DNA of 64,000 bases from Pantoea endophytica (GCF_002858935.1 NZ_PJRT01000009.1:62001-126000); one strand, 5' to 3'; counted from the first letter of the stretch, positions 8,137-18,063 are shown. Notes: generated by a model not told the origin, from the sequence alone. A program made the numbers and translations.

Positions 8137-10764
8137 TTAAGGGTTATTAAACGCAGCGAGGCTTATATTCTTGCGCATCGCGTCTGGTAGCGCCGCCACA
8201 TCTATAAGCGGACACATCACTTCACCAACAAACTGCACAGCATTTTTACGCTGCTTCACACGTAGCGCGCAGGCGTATATCTGCATCGACTCCTGCAGAT
8301 AAAGCGTGGTGATGCGCTGTGCGCTATCAAATAACATGCCGCCGTCGCTATCTAATTGCGCCGGTGTATTTATCACCCTGGCGTCGCGCAATGGCATACC
8401 ATTTTCTTTGAGCGCCCGTCCGACATAGGTTAAATTCAGCCGCGCTTTTACCTTGCGCTGCACAATTTTACCCGGCAGCAAAAACAATGATTGTTCACTG
8501 CCACCGGTACTGAGCGTGGCGGCCTGCTGATTATCACTCGATGTGCTCTCACGAATGCGGTGCGTGCCCGATTGATATCCCACCGCCGGAAGAAAAGCAC
8601 TGTCGCCAAAATTGAGCGCATAAGTATGGCCATTGGCCATGACTTCTGCCGCTGGACCCGATAACGCGTTGTCAGCATCCACGCTTACCACCACACCCGC
8701 CGGAGAATCCGTGCTGCCTGCGCTGCTGCCCGACCAAAATCCCTGAGACGTGGCGGCGAAGGCCGAGTTATAGCTTCCGGTTAAACTGGTTCCACCCTGG
8801 TTATGGGATAAGGTTCCATAGACGTTGCCATGCATCCCATCACGTCGCCCCGAGAGCTGAGAATACATTTCGCCTCCCTGGCTGCCCGTCGCGGTCACGC
8901 TTAATTCACGATATTCCGGAGCAAACCATGAAACCGCATGTGAAGCCTGCCAACCCATTTCAGCCCCCTGGCTGTGTTGGCGGCGATACTCGCCTCCAAT
9001 CTGCGAAGTGTGACGCCGATCCGAAGCGGCTTCCTCGCGCGGCACATAGGACAGGGAAATACCGATGTATCCACCGCGATCGGGTTCCTGACCGCTACTT
9101 ATGCTACGAAAGATGCCCGCACGCGCCGACACTAATAGCGTGTTAAGTGTGAAACTGCGGCTGATATCCAGCTGCCAGCGCGTCTGTTTGCTGGCCTGCT
9201 GATCTGTATAGCGCGGATATGAAGGCGCGGGATCAACCCTAACGTCAGGCGTTACTGAGGCGCGGCTCTTGCTGTATCCCAGCGACACCGCGCTGCCCGC
9301 AAGCTGACCAGAAAGCGTTGCATTCAGACTCTGTGAACAACGATATTGACCTGCGTGCGTGGCCGATATGCAGGTATTACCTTGCTGCTGATAACGATAT
9401 AAGGAAAGCGTTGCGCCTTTAGTCATCGCAAGCTGCTGAATATTGCCAGCCAGCCCATGTTTGCTCGCCATTGCCCCGATTCCCAGATTGACTATTCCGA
9501 GGGATGAGACGTTTTGCCAATCCAGACGGGTTTCATTAAAGCTTTCTCCTGCCAGCACTGAAACGGCGCTGGTGATCGTCAGCGGTTCGGCAAGGCGCGT
9601 TCTGAAGCCACTCTGCAAAGCAAAAGGGGGAGGATTTTTAACGTCTGGCACCGAATTAACGGCCTCAGCCACCTTCCCCAGCTGTGTGAACCATTGAAAA
9701 TCTGCCGGACCCTGCTGCAGCGTCGTTTTGCTAAACGGGTATTGTTGTACGCGGCTTAATGCGCCCTCTTCATAGAATTTCAACGTTAAAAGATAACGTC
9801 CCTGGGGAAATGCCTGACTATTTAGTTTCACCACGCCTGCGGGCAGGTATTGCGTACCCAACAGTTCATCATCGCGATAAACATCCACCCGCGTGGTTCG
9901 CGATAATAATAAGGTGATAGGTGTTGTTGTTTCGCTCTCTTCACTGTTATTAACGTAACTTTGGGTGGTGCCCAGCCGTACTCCATAAAATTTAGGCAGC
10001 GGTAATAACGATAAATTAAAATTTCCGCCGAGCGCGCCATAGAGATTGCGCTTATCTATTTCGCCAACCTGAACATAGCGGCGTGTGCCAATATCATGAC
10101 GAACATACAGATCATCATGGCGAAATGTTTTTTCCGTGTAATGTGATTGTTGATTGAACAATGCTTGCCAGCTACCGGAGAGATAACTTTTTTCGCCCAA
10201 TCCCAATGCACCATTTCCTATAATGCTGATATTTTTAGTTGTGTCAGACGTAGCGATATTGATTTGCTGCTGATGGATAAGTGCATTGTGCGCGTTCAGC
10301 GCAGGTGCGTAATAGCCAGTACCCGCAGGGGCTAGTGGCAGCCATGTGACGTTAATAAACAGATCAACATCATTGCGGCTTTCATTATAAATTAGCGCAG
10401 CACTTTCGGTATCCAATTGCCCACAACGTATTGAGGAAACATCATTTAAACAGGCTTTATGCCCATTACGGGCGAGTGGCTGACGCAAAGCCGTTGTTAG
10501 CTTTTTTTCGTGTTCCTCACTTAAACCATAAATTTCTTTGATCCGCTGAACCAATTTTTCTGGTTGCGAAAACTGGATTTCATCAGGTTTTACCAGCGCA
10601 TCATAAAGCCCTAAGTCATGGCTGGCTAAACGCACAGACAGTAATTCATACTGACCCAGTAATAACTCTTCAAAACCTAATGGCACGTTCTCCTGGCTCT
10701 GCGCCAGGCAGGGATAAATCGCTGCACCGACCAAAAATAGAATTAACCAGGAGAACGTCTTCAC
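8137..10764 (-). CDS. Outer-membrane usher, CS1/CFA-I type (CfaC/CooC/TcfC-like)
   Basis: An 875-residue outer-membrane usher, close to CfaC (about 870). It has a signal peptide ending near PCLA (residue 21). After it comes an N-terminal domain with a conserved-looking Cys pair (HKACLNDVSSIRCGQ, about residues 100-115), then a long beta-barrel and plug region rich in Gly/Ser/Tyr. The C-terminal domain includes a PLRDARVINTPAQLDSDGGML segment. It lacks the usual FimD-type motif set and fits the alternate (alpha) usher clade. The role is to gate and polymerise the pilin subunits delivered by the chaperone. It lies 44 bases after the pilin gene, in an operon of four. Confidence 0.88.
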   Translation of the reverse strand: MKTFSWLILFLVGAAIYPCLAQSQENVPLGFEELLLGQYELLSVRLASHDLGLYDALVKPDEIQFSQPEKLVQRIKEIYGLSEEHEKKLTTALRQPLARNGHKACLNDVSSIRCGQLDTESAALIYNESRNDVDLFINVTWLPLAPAGTGYYAPALNAHNALIHQQQINIATSDTTKNISIIGNGALGLGEKSYLSGSWQALFNQQSHYTEKTFRHDDLYVRHDIGTRRYVQVGEIDKRNLYGALGGNFNLSLLPLPKFYGVRLGTTQSYVNNSEESETTTPITLLLSRTTRVDVYRDDELLGTQYLPAGVVKLNSQAFPQGRYLLTLKFYEEGALSRVQQYPFSKTTLQQGPADFQWFTQLGKVAEAVNSVPDVKNPPPFALQSGFRTRLAEPLTITSAVSVLAGESFNETRLDWQNVSSLGIVNLGIGAMASKHGLAGNIQQLAMTKGATLSLYRYQQQGNTCISATHAGQYRCSQSLNATLSGQLAGSAVSLGYSKSRASVTPDVRVDPAPSYPRYTDQQASKQTRWQLDISRSFTLNTLLVSARAGIFRSISSGQEPDRGGYIGISLSYVPREEAASDRRHTSQIGGEYRRQHSQGAEMGWQASHAVSWFAPEYRELSVTATGSQGGEMYSQLSGRRDGMHGNVYGTLSHNQGGTSLTGSYNSAFAATSQGFWSGSSAGSTDSPAGVVVSVDADNALSGPAAEVMANGHTYALNFGDSAFLPAVGYQSGTHRIRESTSSDNQQAATLSTGGSEQSLFLLPGKIVQRKVKARLNLTYVGRALKENGMPLRDARVINTPAQLDSDGGMLFDSAQRITTLYLQESMQIYACALRVKQRKNAVQFVGEVMCPLIDVAALPDAMRKNISLAAFNNP

Positions 10765-10808
10765 AATTAAAATCTCAAGCCAGAAATATTACGATTGTCA
10801 CAACAGCA

Positions 10809-11300
10809 TTAAGGTGCCTGCACCACTGCCAGTCTTACCAGACCGGTATAAAAACCTGCTGCAGGCGTAACATTGCCGCTGGAGATTTCCAATGGAATGG
10901 AACGCGACGCACCGGCACCTTTTGCCGTTGAAAACAGGCTGGTCGCGGTAAAAGTAGTGTTAGTCGTCGTCAACGCTTTCCCATCAAATTTAACCGTCAG
11001 CGGAATGGTGTTTGCTGGCGTCAGGGTGTGCGTCAATTGCGCTGCGTTATACAGTTTGATGTTGAGGTCTTTTTCAACATCATTGGTATGCACGCGGGTA
11101 TTAATAATTTTAGGCGCCAATTTATTCATATCGGCCAGATACTTCATTTCAATCGCTGAGGGTAGATTTGAGCCATCTTCCATCATTAATGTCATCATGG
11201 GATCAATGGATGCCGTGACGGTAATATCCTGATCAACCGCATAGGCATTGAAGGCCATGCCTCCCATTAAAGCCATTGCCGCGAGTACTTTCACTTTCAT
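10809..11300 (-). CDS. Major pilin subunit, CS1/CFA-I family (CfaB/CblA-like)
   Basis: A 163-residue pilin with a signal peptide ending in NAYA (residue 21). The mature N-terminus VDQDITVTASIDPMMTL is the donor-strand segment characteristic of CS1, CFA/I and CblA pilins, which read ITVTASVDP at the same place. Other family landmarks are RVHTNDVEKDLNIKL and a C-terminal GFYTGLVRLAVV. Unlike classical type 1 pilins it has no cysteine pair in the mature chain. It would be the shaft subunit of the fimbria. A 59-base gap separates it from the chaperone gene, and its own ribosome site AGGAA precedes the ATG. Confidence 0.9.
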   Translation of the reverse strand: MKVKVLAAMALMGGMAFNAYAVDQDITVTASIDPMMTLMMEDGSNLPSAIEMKYLADMNKLAPKIINTRVHTNDVEKDLNIKLYNAAQLTHTLTPANTIPLTVKFDGKALTTTNTTFTATSLFSTAKGAGASRSIPLEISSGNVTPAAGFYTGLVRLAVVQAP

Positions 11301-11359
11301 TTCCTATTCCTTTATTCACTTTTATTGAATTGGCTAATGTTAGCCGTTACGCAGGACAA

Positions 11360-12079
11360 TCAAGGGAAGACACTTATTTTCTCTTGATCCTCTCCTTGTA
11401 ATTTAAATACCAGCCTTAAAGCGCCATGCTTAGGCTGAATTTTCAGCGTGTAACGTTCACCGGGATAGACACTGCGTTGATCCTGGATCCATTGACATGC
11501 ATTCTCTTTCATCTCTTTTTTGCAATAACTATAACGTTGCAGAATCACGCGAACATTACCGCGATTATGCAACTGCTGTTTATGTCGATCATATTCCACG
11601 GCAGGCTGAGCGATTAATGGTTGCTGGCGCACCAGCACACCCCAAATTAAGCTCATGCCAATCGAAGCATTGATTTTATTGGTCACAGCCGGTGCATCAC
11701 TGTCTAAAGCGGCGACCGGCTCAAAGTAAATACGGTAAACGTGCTCATGACTCACCGGCTGCAGCGCTATAATCCGCACGAGTTTATTCGCTCCGGCAGG
11801 CAAAGCGAACTTAACCGGGGATACCACAATATTTTTACCCTGCCAGCTTTTTACTTCGCGTTCTTGTTCCTCTGGCGTTGCAGGATGAATAACCTCTTTA
11901 ACCACCACACGTACATATTGGGTATTTTCGCTTTTAGAGGTGATTTGAATGGGCGTGTTTTCATTACGCTTTTCATCCAGGTTTATTACCATGGGATAAA
12001 CGCTCATATTGGCCATCGCGGCATGAATCCCCATTAAGCCCAAAAGAATGGCGCTCAATACTGCTGTTAACTGCTTCAT
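11360..12079 (-). CDS. Periplasmic fimbrial chaperone, CS1 type (CooB/CfaA-like)
   Basis: A 239-residue periplasmic chaperone with a signal peptide ending near AMA (residue 23). The immunoglobulin-like fold starts with NMSVYPMVINLDEKR. The G1-strand-like region SPVKFALPAGANKLVRIIAL and the QYVRVVVKEV strand match the CS1-type chaperones, which are distinct from PapD/FimC. It is the first gene of the operon, so transcription of the four fimbrial genes probably starts in the 347-base region to its right. No regulator gene lies nearby. Confidence 0.87.
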   Translation of the reverse strand: MKQLTAVLSAILLGLMGIHAAMANMSVYPMVINLDEKRNENTPIQITSKSENTQYVRVVVKEVIHPATPEEQEREVKSWQGKNIVVSPVKFALPAGANKLVRIIALQPVSHEHVYRIYFEPVAALDSDAPAVTNKINASIGMSLIWGVLVRQQPLIAQPAVEYDRHKQQLHNRGNVRVILQRYSYCKKEMKENACQWIQDQRSVYPGERYTLKIQPKHGALRLVFKLQGEDQEKISVFP

Positions 12080-12366
12080 AATGCCTAAACGTCTTATGCT
12101 GTTCCGATAGCCTTTTATGACGACAATCTATTGTGGAAATTAAGTCACATCAGGGAAGACGTTTCGGGATAAGGCAGCGAGGAGAAAAGCGGATGCGGTT
12201 AAAATTTTAATAAGACCAGTTTCTTCAATATTTTAAGTCCAACCTTTAGAAGGTATTGGCTGTTAGCATCAGTCTTAAGCGCCAAAACAGGGCAGCGTTT
12301 AAGACATATCTCAATCTCAACCTGACCCGTTAAGAAGGTGTTAATGCCACAGGCGACAAACTCAGG
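12080..12366. other. Intergenic region upstream of the fimbrial operon
   Basis: This AT-rich stretch lies between the divergently placed fimbrial chaperone start and the yadH terminator. It must hold the fimbrial promoter on the minus strand. I found no convincing operator, phase-variation inverted repeat or short gene. There are runs such as TTAAAATTTTAATAA that could bind H-NS, but this is only a compositional impression. Confidence 0.5.
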
Positions 12367-12369
12367 ACG

Positions 12370-12396
12370 AAAAAAAAGGCCATAAAATGGCCTTTA
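12370..12396 (-). terminator. Rho-independent terminator of yadGH
   Basis: The nine-base arms AAAGGCCAT (12375-12383) and ATGGCCTTT (12387-12395) flank a three-base loop. Read on the minus strand the stem is followed by a run of T (plus-strand A tract 12370-12377). It lies about 30 bases after the yadH stop. Confidence 0.88.
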
Positions 12397-12426
12397 CAAA
12401 GGAGGGGACAGAGGTGCTATGCCAGG

Positions 12427-13197
12427 TTAGGTCCGTAACCCGCGCCCACGCTGAATCAGCGAATACACCAGCACATAAAACACCACGATAAAGGCGATCA
12501 GCACAGATAGCGTGAACACCAGCGGCACATCGTTGATGCCGAGGAAACCGTAACGGAAGCCGCTGATCATATACACCACCGGATTCAGCTTCGACACCGC
12601 TTGCCAGAACGGCGGCAGCAGCGTCAGCGAGTAGAATACGCCGCCGAGATAGGTTAACGGCGTCAGCACGAAGGTGGGAATCAGGCTGATATCGTCAAAA
12701 GTGCGCGCGAATACCGCATTTAGCAGACCCGCCAGTGAGAACAGAATCGCCGTCAGCAACAGCGTCAGCGCCACCATCGACCACGAATGCACGTGGAACG
12801 GCACGAAGAACAACGAAATCGCGGTAACCAAAATCCCCACGCACACGCCGCGCGCCACGCCGCCGCCGACATAACCGGCGATAATGATGTGCGTTGGCAC
12901 CGGCGCCACCAGCAGCTCTTCAATGTTGCGCTGGAACTTGGCGCTAAAGAACGACGATGCCACGTTGGCGTAAGCGTTAGTAATCACCGCCATCATGATC
13001 AGGCCCGGCACGATAAACTGCATGTAGCTGAAACCGTGCATATCGCCGATGCGTGAACCGATCAGATTGCCGAAGATAATGAAGTAGAGTGTCATGGTGA
13101 TCACCGGCGGCACCAGCGTCTGAATCCAGATGCGGGCGAAGCGGTTGATCTCTTTGCTCCAGATGCTCTTGAGCGCCACCCAATACAAGTGCGTCAT
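12427..13197 (-). CDS. yadH: ABC transporter permease YadH
   Basis: A 256-residue ABC-2 type inner-membrane permease with about six hydrophobic segments, for example VITMTLYFIIFGNLIG near the N-terminus and VLIAFIVVFYVLVYSL near the C-terminus. It contains the family's SFLTPLTYLGGVFYSL-like loop (VLTPLTYLGGVFY). It pairs with the YadG ATPase, whose stop overlaps its start by four bases. The exported substrate is unknown. A strong terminator follows. Confidence 0.95.
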   Translation of the reverse strand: MTHLYWVALKSIWSKEINRFARIWIQTLVPPVITMTLYFIIFGNLIGSRIGDMHGFSYMQFIVPGLIMMAVITNAYANVASSFFSAKFQRNIEELLVAPVPTHIIIAGYVGGGVARGVCVGILVTAISLFFVPFHVHSWSMVALTLLLTAILFSLAGLLNAVFARTFDDISLIPTFVLTPLTYLGGVFYSLTLLPPFWQAVSKLNPVVYMISGFRYGFLGINDVPLVFTLSVLIAFIVVFYVLVYSLIQRGRGLRT

Positions 13198-14120
13198 GCT
13201 TTCACTCCTGTTTTTCCCTGTGTCAGGCTGACGAACAGCTCCTCAAGGCGGTTAGCTTTGTTACGCATGCTCAGCACCTGCACGCCCTGCGTGCTCAGCT
13301 GGCTGAACACGCTGTTCAGACCTTGCTCACGCATCACTTCCACTTCCAGCGTCGAGGTATCGACCAGTCGATACTGGAAGCCCTCCAGCTGCGGCAGCGG
13401 GCTACGCGGCGCCAGATCGAGGATAAAGGTTTCGGATTGCAGCTTGGAGAGCAACCCTTTCATCGAGGTGTTCTCCACCAGCTCGCCGCTCTGAATAATA
13501 CCGATATTGCGGCACAGCATTTCCGCCTCTTCCAAATAGTGCGTGGTGAGGATGATGGTGGTGCCTTTAATATTCAGCTCTTTCAGGAAACTCCACATCG
13601 AACGGCGCAGTTCGATATCTACGCCCGCGGTCGGTTCATCGAGTATCAGCAGCTTCGGCTCATGCATCAGCGCACGCGCGATCATCAGGCGGCGCTTCAT
13701 ACCGCCCGAAAGCATGCGCGCACGTTCGTTGCGTTTGCCCCACAGATCGAGCTGATTCAGGTATTTTTCCGCGCGTTTATTAGCTTCAGCGCGTTCAACA
13801 CCGTAATAACCAGCCTGATTGACCACGATCTGCATTACGGTTTCAAACGGGTTGAAGTTGAACTCCTGCGGCACCAGCCCAAGCTGGCGCTTGGCGTTGA
13901 CCACATCTTTTTGCAGGTCATAGCCAAACACGCGCACGCTGCCGCCGGTTTTATTCACTAACGAGCTGATAATACCGATGGTGGTGGATTTACCGGCGCC
14001 ATTTGGCCCCAGCAGGGCGTAAAAGTCGCCCGCTTCCACGTTGAGATCGAGTCCTTTCAGCGCCTGTACGCCGCCGGGATAGGTTTTGGTCAGCCCGGAA
14101 ATTTCCAGTGCATATGTCAT
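13194..14120 (-). CDS. yadG: ABC transporter ATP-binding protein YadG
   Basis: A 308-residue ABC ATPase. Walker A GPNGAGKST is at residues 38-46; the signature LSGGMKRR and Walker B LLILDEPTAGVD lie near 140-165, and the H-loop is TTHYLEEAE. It energises the YadH permease and the genes overlap by four bases. In E. coli the carbonic anhydrase gene can lies between yadG and hpt. Here only 192 bases without a gene separate them. Confidence 0.95.
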   Translation of the reverse strand: MTYALEISGLTKTYPGGVQALKGLDLNVEAGDFYALLGPNGAGKSTTIGIISSLVNKTGGSVRVFGYDLQKDVVNAKRQLGLVPQEFNFNPFETVMQIVVNQAGYYGVERAEANKRAEKYLNQLDLWGKRNERARMLSGGMKRRLMIARALMHEPKLLILDEPTAGVDIELRRSMWSFLKELNIKGTTIILTTHYLEEAEMLCRNIGIIQSGELVENTSMKGLLSKLQSETFILDLAPRSPLPQLEGFQYRLVDTSTLEVEVMREQGLNSVFSQLSTQGVQVLSMRNKANRLEELFVSLTQGKTGVKA

Positions 14121-14312
14121 TGCGAATCCATACCTTGTTGTAGAGACATCAAAGGCCTATGAAAATGGTAATGCGCACGAGCGATGTCGCGGTCATTAAC
14201 ATTAAGAAATCAATGGAGTTTAGCAGAGAGTCGAGCCAGCCCATAAACCGTTGGCTTACGGGCTGCGCAGTGTATCGCAGGCGGGGAAGTTTAGCCTTGG
14301 ACGATTGTGCGG

Positions 14313-14849
14313 TTATTCACCGGTCGGGATAACTTTGCCGATATACGGCAGATGGCGATAGCGCTGGGCGTAATCGATACCAAAGCCGACCACGAACTCA
14401 TCGGGAATGGTAAAGCCAACGTATTCAACCGTGACGTCCACTTCGCGACGCTCTGGCTTATCCAGCAAGGTACAAATCGCCAATGACTTTGGCTCGCGCA
14501 GGCGCAGGATTTCACGCACTTTGCTCAGCGTGTTACCGGAATCGATGATGTCTTCCACGATCAGCACATCCTTGCCACGAATATCTTCATCAAGATCTTT
14601 GAGGATTTTCACATCGCGGCTGCTCGACATGCCGCTGCCGTAGCTTGACGCCGTCATAAAGTCGACTTCATGCGGCACGTCGATGGCGCGGCACAGATCG
14701 GCCATAAACATAAAGGAGCCGCGCAGCAAACCCACCAGCACCATTTCGCTGCCGCTGTCGCGGTAGTGCTCGTTGATCTGCTTGCCCAGTTCGGCAATTC
14801 GGGTTGCGATCTCATGCTCGGAGATCATCACGTCGACGGTATGTTTCAT
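14313..14849 (-). CDS. hpt: Hypoxanthine phosphoribosyltransferase
   Basis: A 178-residue purine salvage enzyme converting hypoxanthine (and guanine weakly) with PRPP to the nucleotide. The PRPP-binding signature [14 protein letters not shown] is at about residues 96-109, and the substrate-binding FVVGFGIDY lies near the C-terminus. The length equals that of E. coli Hpt. It is divergent from the PLP-enzyme gene, with a 165-base shared promoter region between them. Confidence 0.96.
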   Translation of the reverse strand: MKHTVDVMISEHEIATRIAELGKQINEHYRDSGSEMVLVGLLRGSFMFMADLCRAIDVPHEVDFMTASSYGSGMSSSRDVKILKDLDEDIRGKDVLIVEDIIDSGNTLSKVREILRLREPKSLAICTLLDKPERREVDVTVEYVGFTIPDEFVVGFGIDYAQRYRHLPYIGKVIPTGE

Positions 14850-15014
14850 TGCATGCGTCCAGTTACGGTTTTTGGAAAGCCACGAAGTCTATCATAGACG
14901 AGCCAGCGTCTAACGCCGCGCACAGAACGCAAACGATTCCGTGGCGAAATTTATCGCGCTGGCGTTAACTGTAGGAACACGTCCGCCCCTTTACCGCCGA
15001 GTTCTGGAGTTCCT

Positions 15015-16304
15015 ATGACCGCTTCATCCAGTAAAAAAACCAAGATTGGTACGCGCGATCTGCACCCGGAAACGCAGATGCTGAATTACGGTTACGATCC
15101 GCAGTTATCGGAAGGCGCGGTGAAACCGCCGGTGTTTCTCACCTCCACCTTCGTGTTTAACAGTGCCGAAGAGGGGCAGGATTTTTTCGATTTCGTCGCC
15201 GGGCGCAAGCAGCCGCCGGAAGGCAAAACTGGCGGGCTGGTCTATTCACGCTTCAATCATCCCAACAGCGAAATCGTAGAAGATCGGCTGGCGGTGTATG
15301 AAGGCGCGGAAAGCGCGGCGCTGTTCTCTTCCGGCATGTCGGCGATTGCCACCACGCTGCTGACGTTTGCGCGTCCGGGTGAAGTGATTCTGCATTCCCA
15401 GCCGCTGTACGGCGGCACCGAAACGCTGCTGAGCAAAACGCTGCACGATTTGGAGATTAAAGCGGTAGGTTTCAGCGATGGCACCGATGAAGATAAGGTG
15501 CATGAAGCGGCGAAGCTGGCGTGGCAGCGCGGACGCGTAGCGCTGATCCTGATTGAAACGCCCGCCAATCCCACCAACAGCCTGGTAGACATTCAGTTGA
15601 TGCAGCAGGTGGCGGATGTGATTGCGCAGCAGCAAGGTTCGCGGCCGATTCTTGCCTGCGATAACACGCTGCTCGGGCCGGTGTTTCAACAGCCGTTGCA
15701 GCATGGCGCAGATTTGTCGCTCTATTCACTGACCAAATATGTCGGCGGCCACTCGGACCTGATTGCCGGTGCGGTGCTGGGTAGCAAAGCGTTGATCGGC
15801 AAGGTACGTTCGCTGCGCAGCGCCATCGGCACGCAGCTGGATCCGCACTCCAGCTGGATGATTGGCCGCTCGCTGGAAACGCTGTCGCTGCGTATGGAGA
15901 AAGCCACCAGCAATGCCGAAAACGTGGCGGCGTTTTTACGCGATCATCCGCAGGTGGAAAAACTGCATTGGCTGCCGTATCTGGCGGCAGAAAGTCCGGC
16001 GGGCAAAACGTATCAGCGCCAGTGCAGCGGCGCGGGTTCAACCTTCTCGTTTGATATTCGTGGCGGGCAAGCGGCGGCGTTCCGTTTCCTTAATACGCTG
16101 GAACTGTTCAAGCTGGCGGTGAGCCTCGGCGGCACCGAATCGCTTGCCAGCCATCCTGCCAGCACCACCCATTCGGGCGTGCCGCAGGATGTGCGACAGC
16201 GTATTGGCATCACCGATGCGACCGTGCGCTTGTCGATTGGTATCGAACATCCTGACGACCTGATCGAGGATATTCGCCTGGCGCTGGAGGCGTCGGTTAA
16301 CTGA
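15015..16304 (+). CDS. Cys/Met-metabolism PLP-dependent enzyme (cystathionine gamma-synthase/methionine gamma-lyase family)
   Basis: A 429-residue fold-type I enzyme of the trans-sulfuration family. The PLP lysine is K241 in [11 protein letters not shown]. The phosphate/cofactor-binding [10 protein letters not shown] (78-87) and [12 protein letters not shown] (105-116) are present, as is DNTLLGPV with the PLP-contacting Asp. These motifs are shared by cystathionine gamma-synthases, gamma- and beta-lyases and methionine gamma-lyases, so the reaction cannot be fixed from sequence alone; length and the [14 protein letters not shown] region point to the broader lyase-like group. E. coli carries gcd at this position. 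The stop overlaps that of convergent cueO by eight bases. Confidence 0.85.
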   Translation: MTASSSKKTKIGTRDLHPETQMLNYGYDPQLSEGAVKPPVFLTSTFVFNSAEEGQDFFDFVAGRKQPPEGKTGGLVYSRFNHPNSEIVEDRLAVYEGAESAALFSSGMSAIATTLLTFARPGEVILHSQPLYGGTETLLSKTLHDLEIKAVGFSDGTDEDKVHEAAKLAWQRGRVALILIETPANPTNSLVDIQLMQQVADVIAQQQGSRPILACDNTLLGPVFQQPLQHGADLSLYSLTKYVGGHSDLIAGAVLGSKALIGKVRSLRSAIGTQLDPHSSWMIGRSLETLSLRMEKATSNAENVAAFLRDHPQVEKLHWLPYLAAESPAGKTYQRQCSGAGSTFSFDIRGGQAAAFRFLNTLELFKLAVSLGGTESLASHPASTTHSGVPQDVRQRIGITDATVRLSIGIEHPDDLIEDIRLALEASVN

Positions 16305-17886
16305 CGCTAAAACCGAGCATCATGCCGGTATCTTCATGCTCCAGCAGATGGCAATGCGCCATGTACGCATTGTCGGCGTTAGCGACATAGTTGAAGCGCA
16401 CCAGCACTTCGCTGCGCCAGCCGTTAACGTTGACGATGTCCTTCCAGCCTGCGCGATGCGCCGCAGGCGGCTTGCCGTTTTCTGACAGGATGCGGAACTG
16501 CGTGCCGTGAATGTGGAACGGATGCAGCATGTGATCGCCTTCACCGGAAATCGTCCACTTCTCCACTTTGCCCAATTCCACGTTGAACATCGGCTTGGTC
16601 ATATTAAATGCCTGACCGTTAATCTTGTTGCCATTATGGAAATCATAGGCGGCAGTTTTGCCGTGGCTGCCGTGATCCATCGCCATATCGCCATGATCCA
16701 TCGGCTTCGCGCTATCACTCATCGCCATGTTGCCATGATCCATTTTCATGCCGCCCATGGCTTTATCGCCGTAACGATCCATCAGCGCCTGCATACCTTG
16801 CTGATCAAGCTGCGGATCCATCATCAGCTGCAGCCAGCGGCTTTGCAGGCCTTCGGTGGCGGGAATGGGCGGCAGATCCACCAGCTTGTCCGGCAGCGTA
16901 CCGCTGGCCATCACGCGCAGCGGCAGAATGTTGACCAGCGGCAGCGGTTGGTCAAACGGCGCCAGCGTCATGCCCATCTGCGTCACCGGCAGCGTCACCA
17001 CGTCGAAGGCTTTGCCATCTGACGTATCCACCAGCACTTCAAAACGCTCGCCCGGCAGCAGCGGCAAGCTATCCACTTTCACCGGCTCGGCCAGCAAACC
17101 GCCGTCGCTGCCAATCACATACAGCGGACGTTGATCGCTGGTGGCGATATGCAGCGAACGCGCGTTACAGCCGTTAAGCAAACGCAGACGCAGCCAGCCG
17201 CGTGGCACCGCATGCTGCGGATATTGCACGCCGTTGGTGAGCATCATGTCGCCAAACCAGCCGACGGCGGCACGCATGATATCGAGCTGATAATCGATTT
17301 GCGTTCCCGCTTTATTTAGCTGCTTATCCTGGAAAATCAGCGGCACATCGTCTTCGCCCCACTGCATCGGCAAACGCAGCTTGCCGGACGCTTCATCTTC
17401 CAGCAGCACCAAACCCGCCAGACCTTGCGCCACCTGATAACCGGTTTTGCCGTGGTGATGCGGATGGAACCAGCAGGTCGCTGCGGGTTGATCAGGGGTG
17501 AAACTGACCTGACGCGTCGCGCCGGGCGCAATAATCCCTTGCGGGCCGCCATCAACATCGCCGGGGATCTCCAGCCCGTGCCAGTGCAAGGTGGTGGCTT
17601 CCGGCAGTTGATTATGGATATTCACCGTGACGGCTTTTTCGCGTTGCAGACGCAGCGCGGGTCCGAGCAATCCACCGTTGTATCCCCAGGTAGGCACCGC
17701 TTTGCCATTCCATTGGCTGCTACCGGTCATGGCGGTCAAGGTGTATTGCCCGCGGGCATCAGGCTGCAAAATGGAGGGAATCGGTAATAATGGGCGCGTG
17801 GCGGCCATTAGTGAGCGGCTCCACAGCGGCAGCGCACCGGCGGCGCTGAGTGCGGCAGTCAACTTTAGAAAATGACGACGTTGCAT
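16297..17886 (-). CDS. cueO: Multicopper oxidase CueO
   Basis: A 529-residue periplasmic cuprous oxidase that protects against copper. The Tat signal [12 protein letters not shown] starts at residue 3. Copper ligands are all present: [20 protein letters not shown] and the type 1/type 3 [13 protein letters not shown] at the C-terminus. A Met/His-rich insertion ([12 protein letters not shown] ... [13 protein letters not shown]) near residues 350-400 is the Cu(I)-binding lid typical of CueO. I chose the ATG at 17886, preceded by AAGGATAAG. A longer frame from TTG 17946 would start inside the promoter -35. A CueR-type promoter lies just upstream. Confidence 0.95.
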   Translation of the reverse strand: MQRRHFLKLTAALSAAGALPLWSRSLMAATRPLLPIPSILQPDARGQYTLTAMTGSSQWNGKAVPTWGYNGGLLGPALRLQREKAVTVNIHNQLPEATTLHWHGLEIPGDVDGGPQGIIAPGATRQVSFTPDQPAATCWFHPHHHGKTGYQVAQGLAGLVLLEDEASGKLRLPMQWGEDDVPLIFQDKQLNKAGTQIDYQLDIMRAAVGWFGDMMLTNGVQYPQHAVPRGWLRLRLLNGCNARSLHIATSDQRPLYVIGSDGGLLAEPVKVDSLPLLPGERFEVLVDTSDGKAFDVVTLPVTQMGMTLAPFDQPLPLVNILPLRVMASGTLPDKLVDLPPIPATEGLQSRWLQLMMDPQLDQQGMQALMDRYGDKAMGGMKMDHGNMAMSDSAKPMDHGDMAMDHGSHGKTAAYDFHNGNKINGQAFNMTKPMFNVELGKVEKWTISGEGDHMLHPFHIHGTQFRILSENGKPPAAHRAGWKDIVNVNGWRSEVLVRFNYVANADNAYMAHCHLLEHEDTGMMLGFSVS

Positions 17887-17915
17887 ATTCTTATCCTTGT
17901 CGTGAATAAGGGCAC

Positions 17916-17946
17916 AGCGTAAACCTTTACCCTGCGGGAGGGTCAA
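17916..17946 (-). promoter_or_regulatory. CueR-type promoter/operator of cueO
   Basis: On the minus strand TTGACC (-35, plus positions 17941-17946) and TACGCT (-10, 17916-17921) are separated by exactly 19 bases. That over-long spacer is diagnostic of MerR-family promoters. The spacer (CTCCCGCAGGGTAAAGGTT) holds the partial dyad seen in E. coli CueR sites (ACC...TCCCG...GGG..AAGG). The -10 ends 30 bases before the cueO ATG. Confidence 0.75.
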
Positions 17947-18063
17947 GCCCTGAAACAGATTGCACTGATAAAAAGGGTGGGAATGGCCCGAAAGGGCAAA
18001 TTTAGCGGAATAGCGGCAATAACTGTGCTAACGTCAATAAATTGTCCCTTGTTGAGAATGATT

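Noticed and set aside
14121-14312. Remnant of a carbonic anhydrase gene between yadG and hpt
   Set aside because: I could see no can-like peptide in any frame of this short gap.
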